Shown here: positions 25,997 to 34,315 of the stretch, piece by piece
How the letters are laid out: each line of letters starts with the position of its first letter
Numbering within the stretch: position 1 is the stretch's first letter
Assembly: GCA_035269015.1 (NCBI GenBank)
Contig: DATFJU010000016.1
Coordinates: 1-64,000, forward strand
Direction of reading: 5' to 3'
DNA: 64,000 bases
Origin: JAIPJO01 sp035269015
GTDB taxonomy: Bacteria; Patescibacteriota; Patescibacteriia; Patescibacteriales; UBA12465
Notes under the pieces: generated by a model
Databases searched by the model: none
Told to the model about the DNA's origin: nothing
Seen by the model: the letters and a program-made list of their open reading frames with translations, nothing else
Program-made: the position numbers and the translations under genes

Positions 25997-26554
25997 TTAA
26001 GCTCTTTCTACATATTCTCCTGTCTCTGTGTTTATTCTAATTATATCTCCTTCATTGATAAATAAAGGGGCGTTGATATTTGCTCCTGTTTCTATTTCTA
26101 CGGTTTTATTAACATTACCGGCGCTGTTACCTTTTACTCCTGGAGGAGAAGATATTACTTTAAACTCCATTTTAATAGGGAGCTCTATGCTCACCGCTTG
26201 TGATTGGAAATACAGCACTGTTACTTCTGTTCCTTCTTTAAGGTACTTAACTTGTTCTCCAAGTTGGTCTAAATCTAAAGAAAATTGTTCATAGGTTTCA
26301 TTGTTCATAAAATATGCTTCATTTTCATCTTTATATAAATAATCAGCTTTTTTTCTCTCTGTTTCAGCTTCTTTCGCTTTATCATTTCCTTGAAAAGTTT
26401 TATCTAAAACATTACCGTTAATTAAGTTTTTTAGTTTAGTTTTTAATACAGCTCCACCTCTAGCCATTTTATGATGATGTGTTTCAGTTATCAAGTAAGG
26501 TTCGTTATTTTCTTCAATAACTTTACCTACTTTAAGTTGATTAATGTTAAACAT
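25997..26554 (-). CDS. efp: Elongation factor P with Arg at position 32
   Basis: A 185-residue three-domain protein. Domain I has the tip loop HHHKMARGGAVLKTKLKNL; the residue at the place of the modified Lys34 in E. coli is Arg32. Domains II and III have FKVISSPPGVKGNSAGNVNK and the ending GDIIRINTETGEYVERA. EF-P frees ribosomes stalled at proline runs. Arg32 is the site rhamnosylated by EarP in some Proteobacteria; no earP gene is in this window, so modification is unknown. Last gene of rpsF-ssb-rpsR-efp, 5 bases after rpsR. Confidence 0.93.
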   Translation of the reverse strand: MFNINQLKVGKVIEENNEPYLITETHHHKMARGGAVLKTKLKNLINGNVLDKTFQGNDKAKEAETERKKADYLYKDENEAYFMNNETYEQFSLDLDQLGEQVKYLKEGTEVTVLYFQSQAVSIELPIKMEFKVISSPPGVKGNSAGNVNKTVEIETGANINAPLFINEGDIIRINTETGEYVERA

Positions 26555-26559
26555 AGTTT

Positions 26560-26766
26560 TTATTTATGTGTAGCAGAGAGTAAGGCAACAACCCTGGCTC
26601 TTTTTACAGCAGCAGTTAACTTTCTTTGGTGCCATGAACAAACCCCAGTTCTTTTGCCTGGTAATATTTTCATGTAGAAATTTATAAATTTACGTAGTGT
26701 TCTGACATCTTTGTAATCAACTTCTAAGTTGTTAGCACAAAAATAACATTCTTTATTTTTTGACAT
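26560..26766 (-). CDS. rpsR: Ribosomal protein bS18
   Basis: A 68-residue protein with the S18 pattern: KDVRTLRKFINFYMKILPGK then RTGVCSWHQRKLTAAVKRAR. It carries Cys7 and Cys10 (CYFC) plus another Cys near 43, so a zinc-binding type of S18 is possible. It binds S6 in the 30S platform, and both are encoded in this operon. Confidence 0.95.
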   Translation of the reverse strand: MSKNKECYFCANNLEVDYKDVRTLRKFINFYMKILPGKRTGVCSWHQRKLTAAVKRARVVALLSATHK

Positions 26767-26789
26767 ATTATTTATTTATTTAATTTATT

Positions 26790-27245
26790 TTAAAAGGGTA
26801 TATTTTCTACTTTAATTTCTTCATCGTCACTGTTTTCTTCTTCTTGTTGAATAACCGGCTCTGAAGCTTGATTATTTTGAGCATAATTATTGTTAGTTGT
26901 AGGTGCGCCACCTCCGCCTTTGCTGTCTAGCATGATCATGTTGTCTGCAACTATTTCAGTTTTATATCTTTTATTACCATCTTGACCTGTCCAATCAGAT
27001 GTTTGTAATCTTCCTTCAATGTATACTTTTGAACCTTTCTTTAGATATTGACCACAGATTTCTGCTAATTTTCTCCAGGCTACAATATTATGAAACTCAG
27101 CTTTTTGTTGTTTTTGTCCAGACTGATCTGTCCAGGTTAGATTAGTGGCTACAGAGAAACTGGTAACAGGCTGTCCATTAGCGGTAGAGCGAGTTTCAGG
27201 ATCTCTAGTAACGTTGCCAATAATCATGGCTTTGTTTAAATCCAT
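26790..27245 (-). CDS. ssb: Single-stranded DNA-binding protein
   Basis: A 151-residue SSB. The OB-fold runs from MDLNKAMIIGNVTRDPE to VADNMIMLD (about residue 107), including AEFHNIVAWRKLAEICGQYL and GSKVYIEGRLQTSDW. A Gly/Asn/Gln linker and acidic tip follow, ending EEIKVENIPF, a variant of the DDIPF partner-binding tail. It lies between rpsF and rpsR, the common bacterial order. Confidence 0.95.
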   Translation of the reverse strand: MDLNKAMIIGNVTRDPETRSTANGQPVTSFSVATNLTWTDQSGQKQQKAEFHNIVAWRKLAEICGQYLKKGSKVYIEGRLQTSDWTGQDGNKRYKTEIVADNMIMLDSKGGGGAPTTNNNYAQNNQASEPVIQQEEENSDDEEIKVENIPF

Positions 27246-27261
27246 ATAAATATTGTTAATA

Positions 27262-27885
27262 TTATTTAATTAAATCTTGCGCATCTAAAATATTATCTAG
27301 TTTATCATCAAGGTCTTTTAAATTGTCATCTTTTTCTTTTTTCTCTTCTTTATCTTTTCTCTCTTCTTCTTTATCTTCTTTTTTGTCCGCTTCTTTATCT
27401 TTTTTCTCTTTTTCCTCAATTTTTTCCTCAACTTTTTCCTCAACTTTTTCTTCTTTTTCAGCACTTGTGCTTGTAGTTTCTTCTTTTTTGCTTGTCTTTT
27501 GTGTGTCTTTTTCGTCTTTATTTTTACTTAAAGCTTCTTGTTTAGCTTTTTCAGCATTAATTTCTTCTAAAGTTCTCTTCTTTATTTTAATAATTTGAAA
27601 TCTAATAATCTTATCAAATAATCTTAGATTTTCATTTAACTCTGGTAGGCTTTCAGTTTCTAGGTCGAATTCTAAAAGACTGTAGTAACCAAAGTGATTG
27701 TGTTTAATTGGGTAAGCTAATTTCTTTTTACCCCAAAACTCTTTGTAAGTTATTTCTCCTTTATATTTGCTAATAATACCTTCTACATCTTGAGATATTT
27801 TTTTAGCTTCTTCTTCAGTGTACTCATTAGCGATTATGAATAGAACTTCATAATGCCCTGGTCCTGATGGTTTTGTTTTTGACAT
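27262..27885 (-). CDS. rpsF: Ribosomal protein bS6 with long charged tail
   Basis: A 207-residue protein. The first 105 residues are S6: HYEVLFIIANEYTEEEAKKI, KEFWGKKKLAYPIKHNHFGY, and RLFDKIIRFQIIKI. The remaining 100 residues are a Lys/Glu/Asp repeat region (VEEKVEEKIEEKEKKDKE), much longer than the short acidic tail known in some S6 proteins; it probably forms a charged helix or is disordered. It is the first gene of the operon and follows the structured leader at 27938-28067. Confidence 0.92.
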   Translation of the reverse strand: MSKTKPSGPGHYEVLFIIANEYTEEEAKKISQDVEGIISKYKGEITYKEFWGKKKLAYPIKHNHFGYYSLLEFDLETESLPELNENLRLFDKIIRFQIIKIKKRTLEEINAEKAKQEALSKNKDEKDTQKTSKKEETTSTSAEKEEKVEEKVEEKIEEKEKKDKEADKKEDKEEERKDKEEKKEKDDNLKDLDDKLDNILDAQDLIK

Positions 27886-27937
27886 AATGATTTTACGTTA
27901 TATTGAATTATATAAAATTAAAAATTAGTTAAATTAT

Positions 27938-28067
27938 AATTTGATTAATAAAATCCCAAAGTATTACAAACACTTTGGGTTTCTGTAATACCTTTAATTC
28001 TATTTATATATTATATATAGAATTGCGCCAATCTCTTTTGGGCGTGGGAAAGGTTGTTAATCAAATT
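27938..28067 (-). promoter_or_regulatory. Structured rpsF leader, probable attenuator
   Basis: Helices visible, in plus coordinates: 11 bp closing helix 27938-27948 with 28057-28067; 6 bp 27990-27995 with 28049-28054; 8 bp 27996-28003 with 28017-28024; 6 bp with one bulge 28026-28031 with 28038-28044. Nearest the gene, CCCAAAGT/ACTTTGGG (27955-27962 with 27972-27979) is followed on the minus strand by ATTTTATT, a terminator form. GTATTACA/TGTAATAC (27961-27968 with 27984-27991) competes with it and would be the antiterminator. The promoter at 28076-28104 starts transcription right at the closing helix. Control by the S6:S18 pair is inferred from the gene order. Confidence 0.7.
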
Positions 28068-28075
28068 GTTAAGTT

Positions 28076-28104
28076 AATATATCATAAGTATTTAAAAATT
28101 GCAA
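28076..28104 (-). promoter_or_regulatory. Promoter of the rpsF operon
   Basis: On the minus strand TTGCAA (28099-28104) and TATATT (28076-28081) are 17 bases apart, placing the start near 28069, one or two bases before the closing helix of the leader. Confidence 0.6.
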
Positions 28105-28115
28105 TAGTTATATAT

Positions 28116-28142
28116 TTGTCAGATATGTTTAAATAGTATAAT
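28116..28142 (+). promoter_or_regulatory. Promoter of the RNA methyltransferase gene
   Basis: TTGTCA (28116-28121) and TATAAT (28137-28142), spacing 15, lie 29 bases before the start codon. It diverges from the rpsF promoter. The short spacer lowers confidence. Confidence 0.45.
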
Positions 28143-28170
28143 CTTTAAGTATACTTAAATTTAGTGAATT

Positions 28171-29355
28171 ATGTACAAATATATTTTTATTTTAGGTTCA
28201 AACCCTGGTTTATCATTAGCTGAAATTCTAAGTATTTTTAATATAAAAAAATATACTTTATTTACTGAAGCATTACTTGTTGAAAGTGATGTTGAGATAG
28301 ATATTAAAAGAGCTATTGATACATTGGGTGGAACTATAAAGATTGCTGAGTATAAAACAGAATTAGCATATAAAGGTTTAAAAGAAGAGCTTGCTGATTT
28401 GATATATAAAGAAGCTTTAAATAGAGATAAAGGTAAGTTTAATTTTGCTATATCTTTATATGGTAATGTAAATGTTAATTATAAGAATATAGCAATTGGT
28501 TTAAAAAATATATTAAGAAAAAAAGTAGTGCCTTCTAGATGGGTGAAAGCTCAAGGTAAAGAAAAAATACTTTCTAGTGCTAGTGTTTATCACAATAAGT
28601 TGCTTAATAAAAGTGGTGTAGAATTATTACTTATTGCGAATGGTAAAACAGCAATTATTGCAAAAACTATAGAAGTACAAAGCTTTATTGATTATTCTAA
28701 AAGAGATTATGGACGACCAGAAAGAGATAGCTTGTCTGGTATGATTCCCCCTAAACTAGCTAAGATGATGATTAATTTATCTGATGCTAAAAATGATGAT
28801 AAGCTTTTAGATCCTTTTTGTGGTTCTGGTACTATTGTTAATGAAGCTCTGTTTTTAGGTTTGAAAAATATATATGCTTTTGATGTTTCAAAAAAAGCAG
28901 TAGAAGATACAAATAATAATTTAAAATGGTTGAAAAAAGAATTTTCTCAAGATATTTCTAAAGTAAAAACTAAAGAATTGGATGTAAGAATGGTGTCAAA
29001 AGAATTACCTTTAAGTAGTATTGATGCTGTTTGTACAGAGCCATATCTAGGTCCGCAAAGAGGTAAGATAGAAGCACAGACTGTAAAAGGTGAGTTAGAT
29101 AAATTATACTCTGAAGCTTTAAAGGAATTGTATAAAGTTTTAAAACCTAAAGCTAAAGTAGTAATGATTTGGCCTATGTTTTTTCCTGAAAAAAGTCCTC
29201 TGTATTTAGATCCTAATATTAAAGGATATCAAAAAATCAGTTATAAGTATTTAGCTGACTTAAACTTACTTAATAAGAGACATAACCTCTTTTATGGAAG
29301 ACCAGGGCAAAGGTTGTGGAGAGAGGTTGTTGTCTTAGAAAAAGAAGATAAATAG
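28171..29355 (+). CDS. Trm11/RlmL-like RNA guanine-N2 methyltransferase
   Basis: A 394-residue protein. The N-terminal 180 residues look like a THUMP/ferredoxin-like RNA-binding region (YIFILGSNPGLSLAEILSIF). The catalytic part has YGRPERDSLSGMIPPKLAKM, motif I LLDPFCGSGTIVNEAL, and the motif IV equivalent TEPYLGP, where N/D-PPY is the usual form. The set fits UPF0020 (Trm11/Trm14/RlmKL). It probably makes m2G or m22G in tRNA; the exact site is unknown. The Glu in TEPY is a notable change. Confidence 0.82.
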   Translation: MYKYIFILGSNPGLSLAEILSIFNIKKYTLFTEALLVESDVEIDIKRAIDTLGGTIKIAEYKTELAYKGLKEELADLIYKEALNRDKGKFNFAISLYGNVNVNYKNIAIGLKNILRKKVVPSRWVKAQGKEKILSSASVYHNKLLNKSGVELLLIANGKTAIIAKTIEVQSFIDYSKRDYGRPERDSLSGMIPPKLAKMMINLSDAKNDDKLLDPFCGSGTIVNEALFLGLKNIYAFDVSKKAVEDTNNNLKWLKKEFSQDISKVKTKELDVRMVSKELPLSSIDAVCTEPYLGPQRGKIEAQTVKGELDKLYSEALKELYKVLKPKAKVVMIWPMFFPEKSPLYLDPNIKGYQKISYKYLADLNLLNKRHNLFYGRPGQRLWREVVVLEKEDK

Positions 29356-29445
29356 ACTTCTTATCCTTGACATTTATATTATAATATGATATAGTAATAT
29401 TACTCTTTAAAACAGAATAAATATAAACAAAAAAAACAAAAGATT

Positions 29446-29979
29446 ATGTTGAAATTCAGAACATCAAAATCAGTTATTAAAGATCTGGAACCAAGGTTAA
29501 AAGAACTAAAAACTAGATTTAAAACAATTCAAAAAGAAAATGATAAATTTAGTGCTCTTATTAGCTTGTTTGACTTGATGTCAAAAATGGAGGATGAAAA
29601 AAGTTTCTATAATGAGTTGAGATTTCTTGAAAAAAGAAATAACAAAAAATTTGAAACAAAAAAAGAAGCTCTTAATAAGCTATGTTTTCATATTGCACGA
29701 TGCGGTAGAGACAAGTATGGAATGAACCGTACTAATTATGGTGAGCCAGTTACAGCAGAAAAAGTTTTCTTAGGTGATATATTTGGAATTTTTACTTTGT
29801 CACTCTCACAATGTTTTAAAGATGAAAAACAATTAAAACAGGAAAAGAGATATGATTTAGCAAAAGATTCAAACAATCCACCTACGGACTGGTATTTACT
29901 TCATGATCACCAAGCGGGATCCTTTGTAAACACTCATACTAAGGAATCTTTGGAAGCAATTTCAGTATTGTTATCTTAA
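29446..29979 (+). CDS. Protein of unknown function, predicted soluble
   Basis: A 177-residue protein without signal or membrane helix. The first 60 residues are helical and charged (DLEPRLKELKTRFKTIQKEN); the centre has FHIARCGRDKYGMNRTNYGE and the end has DWYLLHDHQAGSFVNTHTKE, rich in His, Asp and Tyr, which could be a metal or nucleotide site. I do not recognise a family. A hairpin TTATCTT/AAGATAA overlaps its stop and a strong terminator follows. Confidence 0.65.
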   Translation: MLKFRTSKSVIKDLEPRLKELKTRFKTIQKENDKFSALISLFDLMSKMEDEKSFYNELRFLEKRNNKKFETKKEALNKLCFHIARCGRDKYGMNRTNYGEPVTAEKVFLGDIFGIFTLSLSQCFKDEKQLKQEKRYDLAKDSNNPPTDWYLLHDHQAGSFVNTHTKESLEAISVLLS

Positions 29980-29991
29980 AAAAAGATAACA

Positions 29992-30024
29992 AAAAGGGAA
30001 GTTTTAAAAACTTTCCTTTTTTTT
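29992..30024 (+). terminator. Intrinsic terminator
   Basis: A 13-bp stem (29992-30004 with 30008-30020, one G-T pair) with a three-base loop and a T run continuing to 30024. Confidence 0.85.
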
Positions 30025-30042
30025 ATACGTAAAATGTAATTA

Positions 30043-31101
30043 TTATTTGTTAATTAAGAAATGACAAACATCTCCATCTTTTACTATATAATCTTTACCT
30101 TCAGTTCTGATTAAGCCTTGTTCTTTGGCGTTTTTTTCTGAACCAGCATTAATAAGGTCTTTCCAATTAATAATCTCTACTCTAATAAAGTGTTTTTGAA
30201 AATCAGTATGAATAACTGAAGCAGCCTCAGGAGCAGTAGCTCCTTTTTTTATTGTCCAGGCTCTACTCTCTTCAGGGCCTGTAGTTAAAAATGTTTCTAA
30301 GTTAAGGAGACTATAGGAAGCTTTAATTAATTTATTAAGACCACTAGTTCCCATATTTAGTTCTTTAAGAAATTCTTCTTGTTCAGATGGTGGCAAATCA
30401 ACAATTTCTTGCTCAATTTTTACATTTATTGCTAAAGTATTTTCTTCGTTTTTGTTTTGATATTTTTCTGGGCTATCCGTGTTAACAATATAAAGAATAG
30501 GTTTTATGGTTAAAAGATTTAGTTGTTTTATAATTTCTTCTTCTTTTTCACTTAACTCAACATCTCTTATAGCTACACCATTTTCTAAATTAGTCTTTAA
30601 TTTTTGAAGTAGCTCAAAAAAAGCTATTTTTTCTTTATCTCCAGTTTTAGTTTCCTTTTGTGCTTTTTCCATTCTTTTGCTAATAGTGCTTAAATCAGCA
30701 AAGATAAGCTCAAGATTAATAGTTTCTCTATCTTCTTGAGGGTTGATTTTTCCAGTAACATGAATAATATTCTCATCTTGAAAGTCTCTAATTACCTCAC
30801 AGATTGCATCACATTCTCTGATGTTAGCAAGAAATTGATTGCCTAGCCCCTCACCTTTATGGGCGCCCTTAACTAGACCTGCTACATCAACAAACTCTAT
30901 TGCAGTTGGGATAGTTTTTTGTGATTTTGATATTTCAGTTAAAGCAGTTAATCTTTCATCAGGTACCTCTACAATTCCGACATTAGGATCAATAGTGCAA
31001 AAAGGATAATTAGAAGCTTCTGCTTTAGTTTTTGTTAACAAATTAAAGAGACTGGATTTACCAACATTGGGTAAACCAACTATAGCTAGAGATAATCCCA
31101 T
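30043..31101 (-). CDS. ychF: Redox/ribosome-linked ATPase YchF (Obg family)
   Basis: A 352-residue protein: P-loop GLPNVGKSS near residue 8, switch II FVDVAGLVKGAHKGEGLGN, and the NTDS motif that replaces the NKxD of GTPases, in line with the ATP preference of YchF. The C-terminal TGS domain starts ETFLTTGPEESRAWTIKKG. It binds ribosomes and affects stress responses. It is the gene after the RND operon on the minus strand, 27 bases downstream of it. Confidence 0.95.
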   Translation of the reverse strand: MGLSLAIVGLPNVGKSSLFNLLTKTKAEASNYPFCTIDPNVGIVEVPDERLTALTEISKSQKTIPTAIEFVDVAGLVKGAHKGEGLGNQFLANIRECDAICEVIRDFQDENIIHVTGKINPQEDRETINLELIFADLSTISKRMEKAQKETKTGDKEKIAFFELLQKLKTNLENGVAIRDVELSEKEEEIIKQLNLLTIKPILYIVNTDSPEKYQNKNEENTLAINVKIEQEIVDLPPSEQEEFLKELNMGTSGLNKLIKASYSLLNLETFLTTGPEESRAWTIKKGATAPEAASVIHTDFQKHFIRVEIINWKDLINAGSEKNAKEQGLIRTEGKDYIVKDGDVCHFLINK

Positions 31102-31128
31102 ATAATAGTTATTATAATATTAGTATAT

Positions 31129-34100
31129 TTATTGTGATTGTTTTTTTAGACAATCTTTTTTACATAAAGAAGTGTACAAGATTGGAACAATTATTAGGTT
31201 CAAAACAGTAGAAAATATTAAACCAAAAATTACAGCTAGACTAAGCCCTCTCCACATTTCATTAGCAAATATAAGAGGGAAAATACCAGCAATAGTGGTA
31301 ATAGAGGTAATAAGAATTGGTTGCATACGAGCAATCCCTCCTTCAATTACTGCTTCAGTAAACTCTAACCCATCTTTAATATTTTTATTAATTCTATCAA
31401 TTAAAACAATGGCATCATTTACTACAATACCAGCTAGTGAAACTATACCAATAAATACAGCAATTGAAAATGGCTGTCCAATAGCAAATAAACCTAAAAT
31501 AACTCCAATAATTGCCAAGGGTAATGCAAATAATATTATTAATGGCTGTTTAAAGGAGTTAAATTGCAATATTAATATTGCTCCTATTAAAAATATTGCA
31601 ATAATCATAGAATAAAACATTTCCATGTATGACTTTTCAATATCTTCAGTTTCTCCTCCAATCTCTATGTTGCTATTATCTGGCAGGTTGTATCCTTCTA
31701 TTTCTTGTTTAAAGTTTTGAGTGATTTCTTGTAGGTTGGCTCCCTTTTTAAGTTCTGCGGTAACGGTGGCAATTTGTTTACCGTTTTTATGCTCTATAGT
31801 TAAAAGTGATGGTTCTAAGTTTAAATTAGCAACTTGTTTTAAAGGGATTTCTTCACCCCTTTGGTTGATAATTAATAGGTTTTTTATGTCATCAATATTA
31901 GTAAAATCTTCTTGTGCGTATTTAACAACTATATCGATATCTTCATCATTTAAGTTAACAGTAGAGGCTGTGGTGCCTGACAGGGCGTTTCTAACAGTGC
32001 TAGCAATAGCTGAGGTGTTAAGGGAGTAGTAATTAGCTTTTTGCCTGTCTATACTAAAAACAAATTCTCCAGTAGCATTACTCAAACTAGTTTCAATATT
32101 AATAGCATTATTTACGCTTTCAAAATACTTCATTACCTTTTCGCTGTATTTAGATAAGGTTTTACTATTGTCTGAGAAAATCCTTACTTCTATGGGTGCT
32201 CCGCTAGGAGGTCCAGCTGCCATTTCATTGACTTTAACTTCTGCATCTTGTATGTTTTTTATTTGCTCTCTTAAGTTTTCTGCAATAGTAAAACTTGTTT
32301 TTTCCCTTTCATCTTTTTCTGAAATGTTTACTGTAATAGTAGCTTTATTTCTTGAGTCTGATGAGGACATCATGTCAGTACTCATTTCAGTGCCAATGGT
32401 AGTTACATAATTTTTTAATTCAGGTATTGTGGCTACTTTTTCTTCAACTTTAGTGGTCACATCTTTGGTTTTTTCTAAACTTGAACCTACTGGCAATTCA
32501 ATGTTTACATAAAAATATTCAAAGTCAATTTTTGGAAACATTTCTATGCGCATAAGACCGGAAACAGGGATAGCAATAGTTGCTATAAATATAATCCAAG
32601 CACTAATAATAATTGTTCTTCTTTTTTTCTTGTAAGGAAGTATGTTGCTTAGTTGTTTCCTGTATTTAGTGGCTAATTTAGATATTTGTTTATTAATAAC
32701 TTGATGTCTTTTTTTATTTCTTCCACCACCATTACCATTTGTTTTAATTTTAAGGAATCTTGTTACTAAGGTAGGAATAATAATTAAAGCTACAAATAAA
32801 CTGGAAAGCAAGGTTACAATTAAAGTTTTAGGAATGATACTAATGTATTCTCCCATAATTCCTGAAACTAGTAGCATGGGTAAAAAGGCAGATACAGTGG
32901 TTAAAGTTCCTGCAGTGATAGCAGCTTTAAAATTCCAAATAGAGAGTATAGCAGCTTCATAAACACTACGTTTATGTTTTACTACATATTCATTTATACC
33001 CTCTATTACTACAATAGCATTATCCACCATTAGTCCTAAAGATAAAACTAATGAAAAAAGGACCATGCTATTTATAGACATATCTTGTAACATTAAAAAA
33101 ATGAAGGACATTAAGAAAGCTATAGGCACGGCTAGAGCAGTAATAATTGCTCCTCGTAAACTAAGTATTGTTAACAATATTAAAGCGATAAGGATAAATG
33201 TTTGAATAGCACTTCCTCCTAAAATATTTAAATCTTCTTTAATGTATTTAGAATTATCATTAGTTTTTTCAATTTTTATTGTACTAGGTATAGTTTTGTT
33301 TTCTTGTAGTGAAGAAATAGTGTTTTCTGAATTATCTACAATATTTAAAATGTTTCCTCCAACCTTTTTATATATTTGTAAGGATATAGTATTTTGAGGA
33401 TCTTCATCTGGATAGGCAATTCTAGACTCAGTAGACTTTTCTTTGTAGGTATCTTTGATTGTAGCGACATCTTCTAAAAATACAGGAGAGTTCTCATAGG
33501 TGGTAACAACTAAAGTATTTAAATCACTAGCTTGAGTTATTTTACCCCTAATTCTTACTCCATACCTATATTCATCTATTTCAATAATACCAGCTGGTAA
33601 ATTAAAGTTAGTGTTATTTATAGAATTAACTACTTGCCCTAAAGATAAATTATAAGTACTTAATTTGTTTTCATTTATTATCACTTGAAATTCTCTTTCT
33701 AGACCACCTATTATCTCAACTTTAGAAACATCAGCTACTGACTCTAGTTCTTCTTGAAGTGTATCAGCATATTTTTTTAACTCACTATCACTATAATTAC
33801 CAACTAAAGAATAAGTAACAATAGGCATATCACTAAGTCTTATTTCAGTAACTTCAGGACTACTAGCATCACTGGGTAATCTTGGTTTTACTCTATCAAC
33901 AGCTTCTCTTAATTTTTGGAAACTATCTTGCAGGTTTGTTTCAGCGTTATATTCTACAAATACAGAAGAAAAGCCTAGACCAGAACTAGAGTTATAATTA
34001 TTTAAATTTTCTAAGTTTTTTATTTCGTTTTCTACTTTATTTGTTATTAAAGTTTCAGTATCACTAGGACTAGCGCCAAGATAGGTTGTGGTAATAACAG

Positions 34101-34305
34101 CATAAGGAACTTTAACTTCTGGTTGAGCTTCTTTTGGTAAGGTAAAAATAGCAAAAAATCCAAAAACAATAATTAATAACATTATTAAGTAAGTAAAGCG
34201 GTAATTGGTAATAAAAAAGCCAAGCCAAGATTTCTTTTCTCTTTTTAGAGCTTGATCTAATTTCCTTTCTTTGTTTTCTATATATTCTTGATTATCAGTA
34301 TTCAT
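31129..34305 (-). CDS. RND-family efflux transporter
   Basis: A 1,058-residue protein with twelve membrane helices in the RND arrangement: helix 1 at about 33-52, a large outer loop, a six-helix block with LVLSLGLMVDNAIVVIEGIN (helix 4 proton relay Asp), a second outer loop, and a final block with VSLAGIVVNDAIVLIDRINK. It resembles AcrB/MdtB-type hydrophobe pumps. The HlyD-type adaptor gene precedes it by 10 bases. No outer-membrane TolC gene is present, as expected if the cell is monoderm. Substrate unknown. Confidence 0.92.
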   Translation of the reverse strand: MNTDNQEYIENKERKLDQALKREKKSWLGFFITNYRFTYLIMLLIIVFGFFAIFTLPKEAQPEVKVPYAVITTTYLGASPSDTETLITNKVENEIKNLENLNNYNSSSGLGFSSVFVEYNAETNLQDSFQKLREAVDRVKPRLPSDASSPEVTEIRLSDMPIVTYSLVGNYSDSELKKYADTLQEELESVADVSKVEIIGGLEREFQVIINENKLSTYNLSLGQVVNSINNTNFNLPAGIIEIDEYRYGVRIRGKITQASDLNTLVVTTYENSPVFLEDVATIKDTYKEKSTESRIAYPDEDPQNTISLQIYKKVGGNILNIVDNSENTISSLQENKTIPSTIKIEKTNDNSKYIKEDLNILGGSAIQTFILIALILLTILSLRGAIITALAVPIAFLMSFIFLMLQDMSINSMVLFSLVLSLGLMVDNAIVVIEGINEYVVKHKRSVYEAAILSIWNFKAAITAGTLTTVSAFLPMLLVSGIMGEYISIIPKTLIVTLLSSLFVALIIIPTLVTRFLKIKTNGNGGGRNKKRHQVINKQISKLATKYRKQLSNILPYKKKRRTIIISAWIIFIATIAIPVSGLMRIEMFPKIDFEYFYVNIELPVGSSLEKTKDVTTKVEEKVATIPELKNYVTTIGTEMSTDMMSSSDSRNKATITVNISEKDEREKTSFTIAENLREQIKNIQDAEVKVNEMAAGPPSGAPIEVRIFSDNSKTLSKYSEKVMKYFESVNNAINIETSLSNATGEFVFSIDRQKANYYSLNTSAIASTVRNALSGTTASTVNLNDEDIDIVVKYAQEDFTNIDDIKNLLIINQRGEEIPLKQVANLNLEPSLLTIEHKNGKQIATVTAELKKGANLQEITQNFKQEIEGYNLPDNSNIEIGGETEDIEKSYMEMFYSMIIAIFLIGAILILQFNSFKQPLIILFALPLAIIGVILGLFAIGQPFSIAVFIGIVSLAGIVVNDAIVLIDRINKNIKDGLEFTEAVIEGGIARMQPILITSITTIAGIFPLIFANEMWRGLSLAVIFGLIFSTVLNLIIVPILYTSLCKKDCLKKQSQ

Positions 34306-34315
34306 ATATCAAGTA

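Noticed and set aside
27323..27598. Ser/Phe-rich frame antisense to the S6 tail
   Set aside because: It is the reverse of the Lys/Glu repeat codons, a typical composition artefact.
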